The notes beneath the pieces were generated by a model, which did no database searches, was not told where the DNA came from, and worked only from the letters and a program-made list of their open reading frames with translations. Position numbers and translations under genes: made by a program. Below are positions 16,143-24,665 of a stretch of DNA of 64,000 nucleotides, piece by piece. The stretch lies in NCBI GenBank assembly GCA_000525025.1, contig JCKJ01000001.1, positions 868,001 through 932,000 on the forward strand. The letters run 5' to 3'. Position 1 is the stretch's first letter. Every line of letters begins with the position of its first letter. This DNA comes from Methylophilaceae bacterium 11 (GTDB taxonomy: Bacteria > Pseudomonadota > Gammaproteobacteria > Burkholderiales > Methylophilaceae).

Positions 16143-18419
16143 GTGGAAAGTCTTTTAGGATTATTAATTCCAAGCGAGTTCATGCCACACGGGCATTGTT
16201 ATTTGTGGACGCCAGTGTTGTTGTGGCTATACGTAGTTTCCGATAGTGTGATCGCACTCTCATATTTCACTATTCCGCTTGCACTCTTATATCTGGTCAA
16301 AAGGCGTGCCGATATTGAGTTCAACTGGATTTTTGTGATGTTCTCGGTATTTATCTTTGCCTGCGGCATGACCCATTTAGTGTCGATTGTCACGATCTGG
16401 ATGCCTGCGTATTGGGTAGATGCAAGCATCAAGGGCATTACAGCAATCGCTTCTGCGCTCACTGCTTTCATGTTGTGGCGGTTGATGCCAATCGCACTCA
16501 CCATGACCAGCACCAAACAACTTCAAAAGAACATCGATCAACTGCAATATGAAGTCAAACAGCGTTTGCAGGCAGAGTCTCAATTAGAGGAGCTCAATAA
16601 CAATCTGGAAGCGATCGTGCAACAGCGCACGCAAGCGTTAACCAATGCAAATGCTGAGTTGCAGCATGAAATTGATCGCCGAAAAACGATTGAACACGCT
16701 TTATTTAAAGAGAAAAAGCAAGCACTGGTGACCTTGGAGTCCATTGCAGATGGCGTGATTACGACGGACATGAGCTCTAATGTCACGTATTTGAACCCTG
16801 TTGCAGAATCTATGACTGGATGGACGAAAGAAGATGCCATAGGTAAGCCTGTGCTAGAGGTGTTTAGAATTCTCAATGAAAGTACACGTAAATTGGCAGC
16901 CAACCCGGTTGATGTGGTGCTGGCGCATGGGCAGGTATGTGGGCTAGCCAATCACACCATGCTGATTGCTAAAACAGGCCAGGAGTTTGCCATTGAGGAC
17001 TCAGCCGCGCCGATTAAAAGTGAAGGCGGAGAAATGCTGGGTGTGGTGCTGGTGTTTCATGATGTGAGTAGTGCCAAGCAAATGGCCGAAAAAATGTCCT
17101 ACTTGGCAGAGCATGATTTCCTCACCGATTTGCCTAACCGACTATTGTTGACAGACCGTATTACTCAAGCGCTGGGCGCAGCCAAGCGTAAAAAATCTAG
17201 AGTGGCCATCATTTATTTAGATATTGATCACTTTAAGAAAATTAACGATACCTTGGGGCATGACGTTGGGGATCAATTACTTAAATTTTTAAGCAGAAAA
17301 TTACAAGCTTGTATTCGCACGACAGACACCATTAGCCGCCAGGGTGGTGATGAATTTGTGATTCTGCTTTCTGAAGTCGATAGCCCAATGGCGCCTGCGG
17401 AAATCGCACAAAAACTACTGAATGCAACGAACGATTACTACCAGATTGGTACCCACGAGTTAAAGGTGTCGGCCAGTATAGGTATTTCAATTTATCCTGA
17501 AGATGGCAGTACCGCCGACATGCTGATGCGTAATGCCGATGCAGCCATGTATTATGCAAAAGGCTTGGGCAGAAACAATTATCAATTCTTTACTAAAGAG
17601 CTCAGTACACGTATCGCCGATCAAGTAGCGCTCGAGAATCGTTTGCATAAAGCTGCCAAACAGCATGAGTTTATATTGATGTACCAGCCGAAAGTGTCAC
17701 TCAAAACCGGTAAGATAGTCGGCGCTGAAGCGCTGATTCGTTGGCAGCACCCTGAAAATGGCATCATCGCGCCGAATGTGTTTATCCCAACCGCTGAGGA
17801 TACGGGGTTGATTAAGGTGATTGGGCAGTGGGTGTTGTCAGAGGCTTGTCGTCAAAATAAAGCATGGCAAGCCATGGGGTTGCGGCCGATTCCTATTGCG
17901 ATTAATGTATCGGCAGTCGAACTCAGACATTCAGGTTTTTTAAACGAAGTGTCAAAAGTCTTATTGCAAAGTGGTTTGAACCCGCAATACCTGGAGCTGG
18001 AAGTCACTGAAACAGTTGCGATCCATGGTGATAGCGAAGGTATTCGTGATTTAATCTCGCTTAAAGACATGGGCGTGAGGTTATCGATCGATGATTTTGG
18101 CACTGGTTTCTCAAGCTTGTCTTATTTGAAACGGTTGCCGATTGATACTATTAAAATTGATAAAAGCTTCATTCGTGATATTAAAACGGATGCCAATGAT
18201 GCAGCGATTATTACGGCGATTATTAAAATGTCACACAGTTTAAACTTTAAGGTGATTGCAGAGGGGGTAGAAACTGCTGAGCAATTGGCTTATCTTAAAC
18301 AATATGAATGCGATGAGATTCAAGGGTTTTATTTTAGTCAACCACTCACGGCGGAAGATTTTTCAGCATTATTGCAGTCAGAAAGAATGCTAGAAGCCTT
18401 GCAGCCGGACACTGTTTGA
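16143..18419 (+). CDS. ethylene-receptor-like sensor with PAS, GGDEF and EAL domains (c-di-GMP signalling)
   Basis: 758 residues from the GTG at 16143, chosen because a ggggag Shine-Dalgarno lies 5 bases upstream and family proteins open with this segment; an ATG at 15969 would add a tail that looks random. The N-terminal three-helix membrane domain (about 20-115) matches the ethylene-binding domain of ETR1. Asp34, Tyr41, Ile71, Cys74 and His78 correspond to ETR1 Asp25, Tyr32, Ile62, Cys65 and His69, all offset by nine; Cys and His hold Cu(I) in ETR1. A coiled coil (about 125-190) and a PAS domain (about 195-318) follow. The GGDEF domain is intact at 401-405 and the EAL domain at 529-531, with DDFGTGFSSL and EGVET kept. 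It can therefore make, break or sense c-di-GMP. The ligand is inferred, not shown. Confidence 0.9.
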   Translation: MESLLGLLIPSEFMPHGHCYLWTPVLLWLYVVSDSVIALSYFTIPLALLYLVKRRADIEFNWIFVMFSVFIFACGMTHLVSIVTIWMPAYWVDASIKGITAIASALTAFMLWRLMPIALTMTSTKQLQKNIDQLQYEVKQRLQAESQLEELNNNLEAIVQQRTQALTNANAELQHEIDRRKTIEHALFKEKKQALVTLESIADGVITTDMSSNVTYLNPVAESMTGWTKEDAIGKPVLEVFRILNESTRKLAANPVDVVLAHGQVCGLANHTMLIAKTGQEFAIEDSAAPIKSEGGEMLGVVLVFHDVSSAKQMAEKMSYLAEHDFLTDLPNRLLLTDRITQALGAAKRKKSRVAIIYLDIDHFKKINDTLGHDVGDQLLKFLSRKLQACIRTTDTISRQGGDEFVILLSEVDSPMAPAEIAQKLLNATNDYYQIGTHELKVSASIGISIYPEDGSTADMLMRNADAAMYYAKGLGRNNYQFFTKELSTRIADQVALENRLHKAAKQHEFILMYQPKVSLKTGKIVGAEALIRWQHPENGIIAPNVFIPTAEDTGLIKVIGQWVLSEACRQNKAWQAMGLRPIPIAINVSAVELRHSGFLNEVSKVLLQSGLNPQYLELEVTETVAIHGDSEGIRDLISLKDMGVRLSIDDFGTGFSSLSYLKRLPIDTIKIDKSFIRDIKTDANDAAIITAIIKMSHSLNFKVIAEGVETAEQLAYLKQYECDEIQGFYFSQPLTAEDFSALLQSERMLEALQPDTV

Positions 18420-18427
18420 GAATATGC

Positions 18428-18790
18428 ATGATAGAGACGAATGATAGTTTGCAAGCGTTACGTACACGTGTGAATGCCTTTGTTGCCGAGCGCGATTGGG
18501 CGCAATTTCATACACCTAAAAATTTAGCCATGGCAATGATTGTAGAAGCTGCCGAATTAGTGGAGCAATTTCAGTGGGATACGCCAGCCGATAGCATGGT
18601 GTTAACACCCGAGAAACGCGAAGCCGTGAGTCATGAGCTTGCCGATACCTTTGTCTATTTACTCAGAATTGCAGAGGTTTTGAATATCGATTTGATTGAA
18701 GCGGCTAACCAGAAAATTGAACTGAATGCACAAAAGTACCCGGTAGAAAAAGCCAAGGGGAGTAATGCTAAATATACGGCGTATGAGTAA
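18428..18790 (+). CDS. MazG-like nucleotide pyrophosphohydrolase (dCTPase/RS21-C6 type)
   Basis: 120 residues from the ATG at 18428; a TTG at 18416 overlapping the previous stop is also in frame. The all-alpha MazG fold is shown by LAMAMIVEAAELVEQFQW with its EAAEL metal motif and by AVSHELADTFVYLLRIAEVL, where the ExxxD pair binds Mg. This is the layout of single-domain dCTP pyrophosphatase-like house-cleaning enzymes that remove modified or surplus dNTPs. The gene follows the GGDEF-EAL gene almost without gap and ends before a strong hairpin. Confidence 0.85.
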   Translation: MIETNDSLQALRTRVNAFVAERDWAQFHTPKNLAMAMIVEAAELVEQFQWDTPADSMVLTPEKREAVSHELADTFVYLLRIAEVLNIDLIEAANQKIELNAQKYPVEKAKGSNAKYTAYE

Positions 18791-18827
18791 GCTTATAAGT
18801 GCGTTGTGGAGATAAGCACTCTTAATT

Positions 18828-18855
18828 AAAAAGCCCTGCAATCGCAGGGCTTTTT
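18828..18855. terminator. bidirectional Rho-independent terminator
   Basis: AGCCCTGC and GCAGGGCT pair perfectly around a 4-base loop, flanked by five A on the left and five T on the right. It therefore works on both strands and separates the MazG-like gene (plus) from the thiol peroxidase (minus). Confidence 0.9.
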
Positions 18856-18881
18856 AATATTACGTTTACGGCTTAGTTGGC

Positions 18882-19382
18882 TTATAACACAGCTAAAGCT
18901 GCGTCATAGTTTGGCTCGTTTGCAATTTCGCTCACCAGTTCGCTATGCAGCACTTTATTGTTTTCATCTAATACCACCACTGCACGTGCAGTTAAGCCAG
19001 CCAAGCTACTATCGACAATATTGACACCAAAGTCATTGGCAAACTTTGCAGTGTCACGGAAAGTAGAGAGTGTTACGACGTTCTCAATGCCTTCTGCACC
19101 GCAAAAACGGCTTTGGGCAAAAGGTAGGTCAGCCGAAATGCAGAGCACAACGGTATTGTCTATCTTGCTTGCTTTTTGATTAAAAGTACGTACAGAAGTC
19201 GCACAAGTAGGCGTATCAATACTTGGAAAAATATTGAGCACTTTACGTTTGCCAGCATAAGCGCTTAATGATTGTAATACACGCTTTGCATCTGCTAATT
19301 GAAAGTCTGGTGCGGTTTGACCAACGCTAGGGAAGTTACCACCTACTGTTACTGGGCCGCCTTTAAGAGTGACTGTCGACAT
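18882..19382 (-). CDS. tpx: thiol peroxidase Tpx (atypical 2-Cys peroxiredoxin), copy 1
   Basis: 166 residues from the ATG at 19382, which has an aaggag Shine-Dalgarno five bases upstream; the longer in-frame reading from 19442 is not needed. The peroxidatic Cys60 lies in [10 protein letters not shown] and the resolving Cys94 in SRFCGAEG, the standard Tpx pair. A third cysteine (Cys81, VVLCISAD) is not usual. Tpx reduces hydroperoxides with electrons from thioredoxin. The second copy lies directly upstream on the same strand, so the two are tandem paralogues. The 148-base gap between them suggests a separate promoter. Confidence 0.93.
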   Translation of the reverse strand: MSTVTLKGGPVTVGGNFPSVGQTAPDFQLADAKRVLQSLSAYAGKRKVLNIFPSIDTPTCATSVRTFNQKASKIDNTVVLCISADLPFAQSRFCGAEGIENVVTLSTFRDTAKFANDFGVNIVDSSLAGLTARAVVVLDENNKVLHSELVSEIANEPNYDAALAVL

Positions 19383-19530
19383 GAATATTCTCCTTAATAA
19401 TGAATGAAATATGAATTGTTTATTGTTATGGTCAATATCCACATCGTGAATAAATCACTCAATGGATGTTGTGATTAAATCGTAGAAAACAGTAAGGTAT
19501 CACTTAGATAGCATATTGAACATATGCCAA

Positions 19531-20034
19531 TTACTTTAATGCTCTTAACGCTGCTTGATAATTAGGTTCGTTAGCAATTTCCGGAACCAATTCTACGTGT
19601 TTGACTACATTGTGTTCATCCGCAATGATAATCGCACGCGTGGCTAATCCAGCCAGTTTGCTAGTGACGATGAGTACGCCATAATTTTTAAGCATATCGC
19701 GTCCGCGCAGAGTAGATAAATTAATGACTTGGTCTAGGCCTTCAGCCGCACAGAATCTATTTTGGGCAAAAGGTAAATCAGCAGAAATATTGAGCACAAC
19801 TGTATTTTTCATGCCGCTTGCGAGTTGGTTAAAGCGTCTTACAGAGCTGGCACAGGTAGGGGTGTCGAGGCTCGGAAAAATGTTAAGCACTTTACGTTTT
19901 CCGGCAAAATTATCTAAGGTCGCATCGTCAAGATTTTTATCGACCAATGTAAATTCAGGGATGTGCTCTCCCACTTTTGGTAAAACGCCCTCGATGAGAA
20001 CAGGGCTTCCCATCAAAGTTACGGCATTAGGCAT
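19531..20034 (-). CDS. tpx: thiol peroxidase Tpx, copy 2
   Basis: 167 residues. The peroxidatic Cys61 lies in DTPTCASSVR and the resolving Cys95 in QNRFCAAEG. The central part ([28 protein letters not shown]) is nearly the same as in copy 1, while the N-terminal third and the 100-130 region differ strongly. This pattern fits an older duplication with divergence around the active-site rim, perhaps toward different hydroperoxide substrates. It lies between the FIST gene, from which a terminator separates it, and copy 1. Confidence 0.93.
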   Translation of the reverse strand: MPNAVTLMGSPVLIEGVLPKVGEHIPEFTLVDKNLDDATLDNFAGKRKVLNIFPSLDTPTCASSVRRFNQLASGMKNTVVLNISADLPFAQNRFCAAEGLDQVINLSTLRGRDMLKNYGVLIVTSKLAGLATRAIIIADEHNVVKHVELVPEIANEPNYQAALRALK

Positions 20035-20073
20035 CGGTATTCCTTTTTCGACTTACTTAACACTGGATGAATA

Positions 20074-20105
20074 GCAAAAAAAGCATTTGCATGACACAAA
20101 TGCTT
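20074..20105 (-). terminator. Rho-independent terminator of the FIST gene
   Basis: Read on the minus strand, AAGCATTTG pairs with CAAATGCTT around a 7-base loop and is followed by a run of seven T. It stands 41 bases after the FIST stop codon and isolates that gene from tpx copy 2. Confidence 0.85.
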
Positions 20106-20145
20106 TATAACATACTTTAACTGAGGCGCGCTATGTGCCGGCGAT

Positions 20146-21306
20146 TCAGGCGAGTACGTTTTCGCTTAAATAGCCAATCGTCATGGTTTGATTATGTAGC
20201 ACGCTGTCTGAGGTATTGGGGCGTGGCGCAAGCTCGCCATAAGAGTAAAAGCCAGTGATATTGGTTTTGGCCCCCAATATCAGTTGAACCTGTTTGACTT
20301 CATCCACCACCTGCTCAGCCATCACACCTTTGCGGCCTACGCAACTTACACATAAAGCTAAACCGGTTTGATTGGTTTTGTTCTCGCCCAAGCCATCCAT
20401 TACTAGTTCAGCGGCTGCGCCAGCACCCTCCACTAGGCGATCATGGTTGGTTTGACATAAACGTACGGTTTCGCCTTCCTCCACGTTGCCTGCAAAGGTG
20501 AGGCTGTTGTTATCGGCATTCACGGCGAGTAATGTGCGGATTTTCTCTACATCGCGCTTACCTTCTTCGATGATGGCCAATGGGAATTTAAGTCCCGTAC
20601 CCGGCAAGCCTTTGGAAAAGGCTTCACCAATATACATGCGGTACAGCGGTAGGGCAGGTTTGCCGTCCATTTCGTACACAATATTTTTTTCTGATTTGGT
20701 GATTTTTCGTGGGGGACCATACGGTTTCCAGCCACCCAAGGCACCACTGGATACAATCAAAGAGTCACCATATAAGCCCACCGCGATAATCATGCCGTCA
20801 GACACGGTCTCGTTAAATATCTGTAGTGTTTTTACAAAAGCACCGCCATCACCCGCTAAGCCACCAATAATGGGGACTTCACCCAATACGCTTTGGAAAC
20901 CTTTGAGGAGTTCGGATCCGTTTACATTTAAACCATCTGAAATCACCAATAATGCTTTTAACGTGTTGTCTTTTAACTGCTTACCTAATAAAGCAGCTGT
21001 TTCAAATGAGTTTTGCATGCCAGACATTTTGGTTTGCGCTACACGTTGCACTACTTTTTCCCACATAATGGCAGTGATTTGAATGCTGTCATCAAAGACA
21101 CCATTTGCATTAATTTCACCCGATGTGGTACAGCCGATGACTTGTGCAGTTGGGTAGCGCGCTTTTAAGTAGGATTGCAATTTACCTTCCGAAAATCGCT
21201 TCACTGAAGAGAAAGCGAGCACCAGATTGGCGGTTGGAAGTGGTGATGTAGCAGGTAGATCTTTGAGTGCGCCCTTGGCATCTACAGATTCTTGTCTGAT
21301 TAACAT
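20146..21306 (-). CDS. FIST-domain sensory protein (FIST_N + FIST_C)
   Basis: 386 residues. The FIST_N domain (about 25-220) shows LVLAFSSVKRF, AQVIGCTTSGEI and the glycine-rich VPIIGGLAGDGGAF. The FIST_C domain (about 230-370) shows LPLYRMYIGEAF, ALCVSCVGRKGVMAEQ and the tail ITGFYSYGELAP. FIST proteins are thought to sense small ligands such as amino acids and are often linked to chemotaxis or c-di-GMP genes. No output domain is fused here, so it probably acts through a partner. It is divergent from the pil-chp cluster, with 234 bases between the start codons. Confidence 0.9.
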   Translation of the reverse strand: MLIRQESVDAKGALKDLPATSPLPTANLVLAFSSVKRFSEGKLQSYLKARYPTAQVIGCTTSGEINANGVFDDSIQITAIMWEKVVQRVAQTKMSGMQNSFETAALLGKQLKDNTLKALLVISDGLNVNGSELLKGFQSVLGEVPIIGGLAGDGGAFVKTLQIFNETVSDGMIIAVGLYGDSLIVSSGALGGWKPYGPPRKITKSEKNIVYEMDGKPALPLYRMYIGEAFSKGLPGTGLKFPLAIIEEGKRDVEKIRTLLAVNADNNSLTFAGNVEEGETVRLCQTNHDRLVEGAGAAAELVMDGLGENKTNQTGLALCVSCVGRKGVMAEQVVDEVKQVQLILGAKTNITGFYSYGELAPRPNTSDSVLHNQTMTIGYLSENVLA

Positions 21307-21540
21307 TGATTGCAGCCCTTAAAAAAATTAACTTGAGGAATGTATCTAAATTACCCATTTTTAGCATTAAATGTTAAAGTGTTTTATCACAAATGTAAGC
21401 TAAGTGTTGCATTTCTGTTTAGATAATGTAATATTTTTCTACAAATGTAAAGGATTGTTACCGGAATTTAAAGTTAACCTAGATAAAAATGAGACAAGAG
21501 TTGACAGGTAAACAACGTACAACACAGGAGCGTAAATTAA
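21307..21540. promoter_or_regulatory. divergent control region between FIST gene and pilG
   Basis: This A/T-rich 234-base stretch holds no gene. The decamer ACAAATGTAA occurs at 21389-21398 and again at 21441-21450, with related AATGTTAA and AATGTAA near 21370 and 21425. A TTGACA hexamer lies near 21500 but lacks a good -10 partner at the right distance. Promoters for both directions should lie here; I cannot fix them. Confidence 0.4.
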
Positions 21541-21927
21541 TTGTCCAACAGTGATTTAGCAGCAGTAAAAGTCATGGTAATTGACGACAGCAATACTATT
21601 CGACGCAGTGCTGAAATTTTTCTAAAAAATGCAGGGTATGCAGTTATCTTGGCAGAGGATGGTTTTGACGCGCTCTCTAAAATCGCCGATCAGCACCCGC
21701 AAATTATCTTTATTGACATTATGATGCCGCGTTTGGATGGCTATCAGACCTGTAGTTTGATTAAACGTAATGATCGATTTAAATCTACCCCAGTCATTAT
21801 GCTTTCCAGCAAAGACGGTTTGTTTGATCGTGCTCGTGGCCGCATGGCCGGTTCAGATGAGTATCTGACCAAACCGTTTACGCAAGAAACACTGGTGGCA
21901 GCTGTTACTGAGTACGTAAAAATTTAA
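21541..21927 (+). CDS. pilG: type IV pilus response regulator PilG (CheY-like)
   Basis: 128 residues from a TTG start, ten bases after an aggag. It is a single receiver domain: acidic pocket VIDDSN, phospho-acceptor Asp59 in FIDIMMPRLDG, Thr/Ser and Lys in MLSSKDG and TKPFT. In Pseudomonas aeruginosa PilG takes phosphate from ChpA and promotes pilus extension and cAMP signalling. First gene of the pilGHIJ-chpA operon. Confidence 0.9.
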   Translation: MSNSDLAAVKVMVIDDSNTIRRSAEIFLKNAGYAVILAEDGFDALSKIADQHPQIIFIDIMMPRLDGYQTCSLIKRNDRFKSTPVIMLSSKDGLFDRARGRMAGSDEYLTKPFTQETLVAAVTEYVKI

Positions 21928-21956
21928 CCAGAATAATTCAAAAATAAGGATTCATT

Positions 21957-22322
21957 ATGGCAATAGAAAAAATACTGGTAGTAGATGATTCGGCAACGGA
22001 TCGTTTTTACTTAACAGAAATGTTGGAAGCTAATAATTTTGAAGTGCAAGCATTAGAGAGTGGCGAGGCCTGTGTAGAGAAAGCGGCTGGATTAGCCCCA
22101 GATCTAATCGTGATGGATATCATCATGACAGGTATAACAGGGTTTCAAGCGGCAAGAACGCTGACAAAAGATCCGGCCACAGCCAATATTCCTATTGTGC
22201 TCACCTCAGGTAAATTGCAGGTAACAGATTTGGCTTGGGCAGAAAAAATGGGCGCCAAAGGCTGTTTGCAAAAGCCAATTGATAAAGCTGAACTCTTGGC
22301 GATTATTGCTAAACTTGGATAG
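21957..22322 (+). CDS. pilH: type IV pilus response regulator PilH (CheY-like)
   Basis: 121 residues. Receiver domain with VVDDSATDRFYLTEML, phospho-acceptor Asp54 in VMDIIMTG, and Lys in LQKPIDKAEL. PilH is the second receiver of the Chp system and in Pseudomonas opposes PilG, promoting retraction or draining phosphate. It lies 29 bases after pilG and 3 bases before pilI. Confidence 0.92.
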   Translation: MAIEKILVVDDSATDRFYLTEMLEANNFEVQALESGEACVEKAAGLAPDLIVMDIIMTGITGFQAARTLTKDPATANIPIVLTSGKLQVTDLAWAEKMGAKGCLQKPIDKAELLAIIAKLG

Positions 22323-22325
22323 GTC

Positions 22326-22844
22326 ATGGCGGCAAAAAACACACTTAAAAACTACCAAGCCAATATTCTAGAACGGCTGGAAGAAGCTAAAAAAGCGGGC
22401 TCAGCAACACCCGCCGGCTATTTGGGTGTGGTGATTGCCGGTAAAAATGTGCTGGTCAATATGCAGGAAATCAGCGAGACATTACCGATGATGGAAATTT
22501 ACCCGGTGCCCTTGGTGAAAAGCTGGTTTCTAGGGGTGGCCAATGTGCGTGGCGTATTGTATGCCATTAACGATATTGGGCAATTGATGAATGGCGTGGC
22601 CACATTAATCAGCTCAAGTGCGCGCGTGTTGCTCATGAGCGATGAAGTGACTTCGCATGTGGCATTTTTGGTAGAAAAGTTAGTTGGGCTACGCAAGCTT
22701 GAAGGAATGCAGAAGGTGACCGATACACTAGAGCATGCGTTTTGTATGCAACATGATGTATATGAAGATCAGGATGGCAATCAATGGATGGTGCTTGATT
22801 GTGCTAAGTTGGTGCAATCAAAAGAGTTTATTCAGTCATATTAA
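22326..22844 (+). CDS. pilI: CheW-like adaptor PilI
   Basis: 172 residues with a CheW domain (about 35-165): PVPLVKSWFLGVANVRGVLY is the typical adaptor block. The adaptor links the receptor PilJ to the kinase ChpA. The N-terminal helix (residues 1-30) is longer than in E. coli CheW, as usual for PilI. Next gene pilJ starts 45 bases on, behind a gaggga ribosome site. Confidence 0.9.
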   Translation: MAAKNTLKNYQANILERLEEAKKAGSATPAGYLGVVIAGKNVLVNMQEISETLPMMEIYPVPLVKSWFLGVANVRGVLYAINDIGQLMNGVATLISSSARVLLMSDEVTSHVAFLVEKLVGLRKLEGMQKVTDTLEHAFCMQHDVYEDQDGNQWMVLDCAKLVQSKEFIQSY

Positions 22845-22889
22845 TATTCGGTACTCATAAAAAATCGTAGGGAAAACAGAGGGATTCAA

Positions 22890-24626
22890 ATGGCGATTAA
22901 TGTAGGTTTTATAAAAGCAATTCCAGAAAAAGTAAAACAGCTCTTTGCTAAACGAGAGGCTGTATCTGGCGGTAAAACAAGTTACGCCCAGGTGTATTGG
23001 CCGGTGATTGGTTTCGTTGTATTTACTGCGTTGGCGGCGTATACGATTCACCAAGTGCGCGTCAACGGACCCGAATTCAACAAGATACAAAAGAACAATG
23101 ATTTGCGTGCCGATATTTCTCCACCTTCACTCTATGCGGTGGATGCGTTTGCGGCAGCCAATGAAGCTTATGTAGCAACGACCAACGGCGATTATCAGAA
23201 ACGTGATAAAAAACTGGAAGAAGTAAAGCGTTACGAGGTTGTGTTTAAAGAGCGTCTAGCGTACTGGAAAGCCAACGCTGAAGCCGGCAACATGACTGGC
23301 GCATTTGAAGCTGTGGCTAAATCTAACGAGAATTTTTATCGTATCTTTAACAAAGACTTTGATGCGGCGATTAAGTTAGGCGCGATTGCAGCCGCTAAGC
23401 CGCTGGCCGATTTAGCCAGTGCCTATGAGGTAAACAAGCAAACAGCCAACACACTTAAATATGAAGTGGAAAAGCTCTCAAGCAAAACATCAGAAGAGGT
23501 TTCAAGCTTGCTGGTGAGTATTTTGGCGGCCTTGGTCTTATTGGGCCTGGCGATTGTGTTTGCCATGATTTATTTCGGTATTCGTCAAGTAAAAGCCATT
23601 GATACTTCGGTGAAACGTTTGGAAGATGACGGACAGTCCAACCAAATGGCGGTTCTGAATTTGCTAGATGAGATGGGTGACTTGGCGGATGGTGACTTAA
23701 CGGTACGTGCGCAAGTGCGTGAAAATATTACCGGGGCGATTGCTGACTCCATTAACTATACGATTGATAACTTGCGCGATCTGGTAACCGAGATTACGCG
23801 CGCGTCAGAGCAGGTGAACACGGCAACCGCGCAGGCGCAGCAGACTTCAGTATCCTTGCTTTCAGCGACTGAGCAGCAATACAAACAAATTACCGATACA
23901 ACAGATGCGGTGACCACCATGACACGTTCTATCTTGCAAGTATCGAGCAACGCGAGTCAGGCGTCCGAGGTTGCGCAGCGTTCATTGCAAGCGGCGTCAC
24001 AAGGGTCTAAAGCGGTACAAAACACGATTCAAGGTATGAACAGTATTCGTGAGCAAATTCAGGAAACCTCAAAACGGATTAAACGTTTGGGTGAAAGCTC
24101 ACAAGAGATTAGTGAGATCGTGGACTTGATTTCTGACATTACAGAACAAACCAACATTTTGGCGTTGAATGCGGCGATTCAGGCAGCGTCAGCGGGTGAA
24201 GCGGGTCGAGGCTTTACGGTGGTTGCAGAAGAGGTGCAGCGATTGGCGGAACGTTCATCCGAGGCGACCAAGCAGATTGGTGCCATTGTAAAAACGATTC
24301 AGACCGATACTAACTCTGCGGTAGCCGCGATGGAGAAAAGTACCGAGGGTGTGGTAGAGGGTGCGCAACTGTCTGATGCGGCGGGCCGAGCACTGGCCGA
24401 GATTGAAAACGTGACCAACAACTTGGCGCGTTTGATTGAGTCGATTTCATCTGCAACAGAAGCGCAAACGCAAGTAGCGTCTACCGTGACGAAGAACATG
24501 CAGCAAATTCAAGAGATTACGACACAAACGACTGAAGGTACCAAAGTGACTGCTACCTCTGTGGGTCAGTTGACTTCGCTGGCGAAAGAGTTGCGTGAAT
24601 CAGTTGCTGGGTTCAAGCTCGCTTAA
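22890..24626 (+). CDS. pilJ: methyl-accepting chemotaxis-type receptor PilJ
   Basis: 578 residues. One membrane segment lies at about 36-55 and the second at about 207-230. The periplasmic part between them is mostly helical. After a HAMP-like stretch the signalling domain follows, with its hairpin tip [20 protein letters not shown] near 418-437, kept almost unchanged in all such receptors. PilJ feeds the ChpA kinase; in P. aeruginosa it senses surface contact through pilin. The end of the gene is 39 bases before chpA. Confidence 0.93.
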   Translation: MAINVGFIKAIPEKVKQLFAKREAVSGGKTSYAQVYWPVIGFVVFTALAAYTIHQVRVNGPEFNKIQKNNDLRADISPPSLYAVDAFAAANEAYVATTNGDYQKRDKKLEEVKRYEVVFKERLAYWKANAEAGNMTGAFEAVAKSNENFYRIFNKDFDAAIKLGAIAAAKPLADLASAYEVNKQTANTLKYEVEKLSSKTSEEVSSLLVSILAALVLLGLAIVFAMIYFGIRQVKAIDTSVKRLEDDGQSNQMAVLNLLDEMGDLADGDLTVRAQVRENITGAIADSINYTIDNLRDLVTEITRASEQVNTATAQAQQTSVSLLSATEQQYKQITDTTDAVTTMTRSILQVSSNASQASEVAQRSLQAASQGSKAVQNTIQGMNSIREQIQETSKRIKRLGESSQEISEIVDLISDITEQTNILALNAAIQAASAGEAGRGFTVVAEEVQRLAERSSEATKQIGAIVKTIQTDTNSAVAAMEKSTEGVVEGAQLSDAAGRALAEIENVTNNLARLIESISSATEAQTQVASTVTKNMQQIQEITTQTTEGTKVTATSVGQLTSLAKELRESVAGFKLA

Positions 24627-24665
24627 GCTGTTGAGATAAATCTATAACTTTTGAGATGAATTTAA

